Below are positions 61,269 through 64,000 of a stretch of DNA of 64,000 nt, piece by piece; position 1 is the first letter of the stretch, and every line of letters begins with the position of its first letter. The position numbers and the translations under genes were made by a program. This DNA comes from Salinicola acroporae. Its GTDB lineage: Bacteria > Pseudomonadota > Gammaproteobacteria > Pseudomonadales > Halomonadaceae. The notes under the pieces were generated by a model. That model searched no databases, was not told the origin of the DNA, and saw nothing but the letters and a program-made list of their open reading frames with translations. The stretch is taken from positions 62,001-126,000 of the forward strand of contig NZ_PZJW01000001.1 of the NCBI RefSeq assembly GCF_003206615.1. The letters are read 5' to 3'.

Positions 61269-61700
61269 TCAGCTTTCCAGCTTGGCATCCAGCGAGATCT
61301 TGGCATTCAGCAATTTGGAGATCGGGCACCCTTCCTTGGCCTTCTGGGCAGCGCTGTCGAAGGTCGCCTGCTCGGCACCTGGAATCTTGGCCACGGTCTT
61401 GAGCTGGACTTCGGTGATGGTGAAGCCGCTGTCGTCCTGCTCCATGATCACGGTCGCGTCGGTCTTGATGCTATCGGGCTCGATGCCCTCCTCACCCAGC
61501 ATCATCGACAGCGCCATGGAGAAACAGCTGGCATGGGCGGAGGCGATCAGCTCTTCAGGGTTGGTACCCGGCTGGCCCTCGAAACGGGTATTGAAACCAT
61601 AGGGATTCTGCTTGAGCGCGCCACTCTCGGTGGAAACGACACCCTTGCCCTTCTTCAGGCTACCCTTCCATTCGGCGGATCCGGATTTCTTGATCGTCAT
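61269..61700 (-). CDS. OsmC-family peroxiredoxin
   Basis: A 143-residue thiol peroxidase. The ATG at 61698-61700 (MTIKKSGSAEWKGSLKKGKG) follows AAGGAG. The two reactive cysteines are Cys59 in AHASCFSMAL and Cys125 in EGCPISKLL, the standard OsmC pair. It detoxifies organic hydroperoxides in the cytoplasm and is often osmotically induced. It is followed by a strong terminator and preceded by tpx on the same strand after 115 bases; both deal with peroxide. Confidence 0.94.
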   Translation of the reverse strand: MTIKKSGSAEWKGSLKKGKGVVSTESGALKQNPYGFNTRFEGQPGTNPEELIASAHASCFSMALSMMLGEEGIEPDSIKTDATVIMEQDDSGFTITEVQLKTVAKIPGAEQATFDSAAQKAKEGCPISKLLNAKISLDAKLES

Positions 61701-61815
61701 CGTCAGCTCCTTCTGGTTTGATGTGACGTTTCGATGCAATCGACCATCGCAGTGGATGGGCGACGATCAGTGTAGACCACATTGCTCGGAGGTCATCCCT
61801 CCCGCCGTTTCCCCT

Positions 61816-62319
61816 TCACCCCTTCAGGGCCGTCAGCGCTGCATCGTAGTCGGGTTCGTTCTTGATCTCGCTGACCAGTTCGGCGTGCACGACCGTGTCC
61901 TGCTCGTCCAGCACGATCACCGCGCGGGCGCACAGTCCGGCCATGGAACCGCTCTGCAGCGCGACACCGTAGTTTTCGCGGAACTCGGGATGACGGAAAC
62001 TGGAAAGCGTGACGACGCGATCCAGCCCCTCGGCGCCACAGAATCGGCTCTGCGCGAACGGCAGGTCCGCCGACACCACCAGTACCACGGTGTTGTCGAG
62101 CCCGCTGGCGTACTCGTTGAACTTGCGCGTGGACATCGCGCAGGTCTTGGTATCGACGCTGGGAATGATATTGAGCACCTTGCATCGGCCGGAGAAGTCC
62201 GCCAGCGACACCTCCTCGAGCTCGGCATTGGTCAGGGTAAAGTCGGGGGCGCTGTCGCCGACGGTGGGGAAATCACCGCCAACCTCGACGGCCACGCCGC
62301 CTCGCGTCACGCTCTGCAT
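61816..62319 (-). CDS. tpx: Thiol peroxidase (atypical 2-Cys peroxiredoxin)
   Basis: A 167-residue Tpx. The peroxidatic Cys60 is in [16 protein letters not shown] and the resolving Cys94 in [12 protein letters not shown]. It reduces peroxides using thioredoxin. The start [18 protein letters not shown] is of family type, and AGAGA lies before the ATG. It lies between the DUF1415 gene and osmC on the minus strand. Confidence 0.95.
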   Translation of the reverse strand: MQSVTRGGVAVEVGGDFPTVGDSAPDFTLTNAELEEVSLADFSGRCKVLNIIPSVDTKTCAMSTRKFNEYASGLDNTVVLVVSADLPFAQSRFCGAEGLDRVVTLSSFRHPEFRENYGVALQSGSMAGLCARAVIVLDEQDTVVHAELVSEIKNEPDYDAALTALKG

Positions 62320-62412
62320 GATGGTCTCTCCGAAAGGAACGATTCAAAGACGGAACGATGGAAAACCGTGAGCGCGATATCAGACGACATCTGCGCCACC
62401 GATCAGCATAGC

Positions 62413-63039
62413 CTATTCGCCGGGCTCGCCGGCCAATCGGTCCAGCAACTCTCGGGATCGCGCCAGGGCTCGCGAGTCCGGGGCCCGCAACAGCGTCATG
62501 TTGCGCTCGGGAATACCCTCGGGATCGGCATGGTGCGCGATCGCCTGCTCTAGCTCGGCTTCCCGCAGGATGTGCAGCATCGGACAGGGAGAACGGTTGG
62601 TCGCGTTGGCGGGGTCGTCCGCCGCCACGCCCTCGAACACATAGTCCGGGTGGAAACTGGCCAACTGATAGATGCCGACATAGCCCAGTTCCTCCAGCAA
62701 TCGCTCGGCCAGCTCGAGCCAGTCCAGGTAGTCGTCGAAGTCGTCCATGCCCACCGGCGCGATCAGCAGTGTGGTGGCAAGGCGGGTGTCCGCGTCGAGA
62801 CGCCGGCACTCGGCCACGAGCTCGTGGAGCAACCCTTCCAGGTCGCTGGCCTCGGCCAACGCGTAGCGGATGGCATCCCGACGCATCTCGCGCCCGGCAA
62901 AGGGACAGATGTCGTGGGCAACGACGAAGGATTCGACCCAGGTTCGGGTTCGAATGAGCGCAGACGGTTCGATGGCGATTCTCCTGAAACCGGTGGACGA
63001 TGGCCGCGAGACGTTCACCCTTACCGCGAACGCGTTCAC
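62413..63039 (-). CDS. DUF1415 family protein
   Basis: A protein of 186-208 residues. WVESFVVAHDICPFAGREM near the start, with the Cys-Pro-Phe motif, and FHPDYVFEGVAADDPANATN followed by RSPCPMLHILRE are DUF1415 hallmarks. Function is unknown; the family shows conserved Cys, His and Asp and may bind metal or nucleotide. The open frame starts with a GTG at 63039 that has no ribosome site. A good AGGAG at 62981-62985 precedes an ATC codon at 62971-62973 by seven bases, and starting there gives the usual family length (186 residues). The start is therefore open. Confidence 0.8.
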   Translation of the reverse strand: MNAFAVRVNVSRPSSTGFRRIAIEPSALIRTRTWVESFVVAHDICPFAGREMRRDAIRYALAEASDLEGLLHELVAECRRLDADTRLATTLLIAPVGMDDFDDYLDWLELAERLLEELGYVGIYQLASFHPDYVFEGVAADDPANATNRSPCPMLHILREAELEQAIAHHADPEGIPERNMTLLRAPDSRALARSRELLDRLAGEPGE

Positions 63040-63162
63040 AGGAAACCAACGGACGGGTCACACCAGTCGAGCAACGTTACACGGTTGTCGACAAAGGGGT
63101 TTGCGAAACTCGCGAGTGGCGACCAGCATAACAGTAGTGCCTTAACCGACAGGGAGTTTTCC

Positions 63163-64000
63163 ATGCCACGGCAGACACCACGGATCGAATTGCCCGAATG
63201 CCGGAACGCCCCATCGATCGCCTTGCCGGCGGTCGGCCAGGGAACCTGGTACATGGGCGAAAATCGGGTGCCGCGCCGGCAGGAGGTGGCAGCGTTACGG
63301 CATGGCCTGGACCTGGGCCTGACGCTGATCGATACGGCCGAGATGTATGGCGATGGCGGTGCCGAGGAGGTCGTCGGCGAGGCGATACGCGATCGTCGCG
63401 ACGACGCCTTCGTGGTCTCCAAGGTCTACCCCTGGAACGCCGGCCGGGACAGCGCCATCGCCGCTTGCGAAGGTAGCCTCGAGCGACTGGGGATCGAGAC
63501 GCTCGATCTCTACCTGCTGCACTGGCCCGGCAGCATTCCCCTGGAGGAGACGTTCGAGGCGTTCGAGCGGCTGCGCGATCAGGGCAAGATCCGCCGGTTC
63601 GGCGTCTCCAACTTCGATGCCGGCAACCTCAGGGCCATGGAGGCAATGCCAGCCGCTGGCGACTGCGCGACCAATCAGGTGCTCTACCACCTCGGTTCCC
63701 GCGGCATCGAGGTCGACGTGATTCCCTGGATGCAGGATCACCATATCCCGGTAATGGCCTACTGTCCGCTTGCCCAGGGCGGTCGACTGCGCGCCAAACT
63801 GCTCTCCTCCACGGTGGTCAACGAGATCGCCGACAAGCATGGTGCCAGTGCCGCACAGATCCTGCTGGCCTGGACCATTCGTCCCATCGGCAGCCACCGA
63901 GAGGGGCCAAGATCGGTCGTCGCCATCCCCAAGGCGTCGACCCTGGCGCACGTCGACGCCAATGCCGCCGCCTTGAACATCGAGCTCGACGATGACGATC
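63163..64000 (+). CDS. Aldo/keto reductase (partial at the window end)
   Basis: The first 279 codons of an AKR-family oxidoreductase; it runs past position 64000. GGGAG precedes the ATG. The catalytic tetrad is complete: Asp57 and Tyr62 in LIDTAEMYGDGG, Lys87 in VVSKVYPWN and His120 in LYLLHWPGS. FGVSNFDAGNL and MAYCPLAQGG are typical of the TIM barrel. It reduces a carbonyl with NADPH in the cytosol. It is divergent from the DUF1415 gene. Substrate is not inferable. Confidence 0.93.
   Translation, partial: MPRQTPRIELPECRNAPSIALPAVGQGTWYMGENRVPRRQEVAALRHGLDLGLTLIDTAEMYGDGGAEEVVGEAIRDRRDDAFVVSKVYPWNAGRDSAIAACEGSLERLGIETLDLYLLHWPGSIPLEETFEAFERLRDQGKIRRFGVSNFDAGNLRAMEAMPAAGDCATNQVLYHLGSRGIEVDVIPWMQDHHIPVMAYCPLAQGGRLRAKLLSSTVVNEIADKHGASAAQILLAWTIRPIGSHREGPRSVVAIPKASTLAHVDANAAALNIELDDDD

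Overview
The window is GC-rich, densely coded gammaproteobacterial chromosome. Gene content points to a halophilic or halotolerant relative of Halomonas, Salinicola or Kushneria. The clues are a Na+-type BCCT osmolyte transporter, the gacA/uvrY-uvrC-pgsA-tRNA(Gly-Cys-Leu) block, serS next to cysG, a trpGDC unit separated from trpE, and an urt-ure nitrogen block. The taxonomic call is inference from gene content and order, not from a search.

Layout. 1-7.6 kb: urtABCDE-ureDAB on the minus strand, a urea ABC importer followed by urease genes, behind a sigma54-type promoter with NtrC-like sites. 7.6-17 kb: a DmdC-like acyl-CoA dehydrogenase with a PsrA-like operator, a BCCT transporter, a DUF294/CBS/cNMP protein coupled to a DnaQ-fold exonuclease, a siroheme synthase with a degenerate N-terminal domain, and serS. 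17-24 kb: a YdiJ-type flavo-iron-sulfur dehydrogenase, a LysE exporter, thioredoxin 2 and a CPA1 antiporter. 24-27 kb: trpGDC preceded by a 16-residue leader peptide with three consecutive Trp codons and a textbook attenuator. 27-31.6 kb: tRNA-Ala, then uvrY-uvrC-pgsA and three tRNAs, with a duplicated tRNA-Gly 3' end. 31.6-37 kb: a small secreted protein, an arylamine N-acetyltransferase, an integrase remnant against the 5' end of dusA, an aspartoacylase-like hydrolase and a YceI protein.

37-45.6 kb is the most interesting stretch. It holds a CDP-alcohol phosphotransferase, a zinc-less MDR dehydrogenase, a remodelled PTPS/QueD-like protein, a GT4 glycosyltransferase, a SAM methyltransferase, a flippase-like membrane protein, a RibD_C-type reductase, GTP cyclohydrolase II and a creatininase-family amidohydrolase. 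Most genes overlap or abut. Together they look like an uncharacterised pathway that starts from GTP, makes a pyrimidine- or pterin-like compound, and may glycosylate, methylate and lipid-link it. I know of no described product for this set.

45.6-55.4 kb: recC-recB-recD, with the creatininase gene translationally coupled to the end of recD. 55.5-58.3 kb: an EamA permease, then a GS-fold amidoligase overlapped by a class-I glutamine amidotransferase-like hydrolase, a second poorly described metabolic pair. 58.3-64 kb: two paralogous MHS-family MFS transporters, OsmC, Tpx, a DUF1415 protein that may start at ATC, and an aldo/keto reductase cut by the window end. No CRISPR array, complete insertion sequence or prophage is present.
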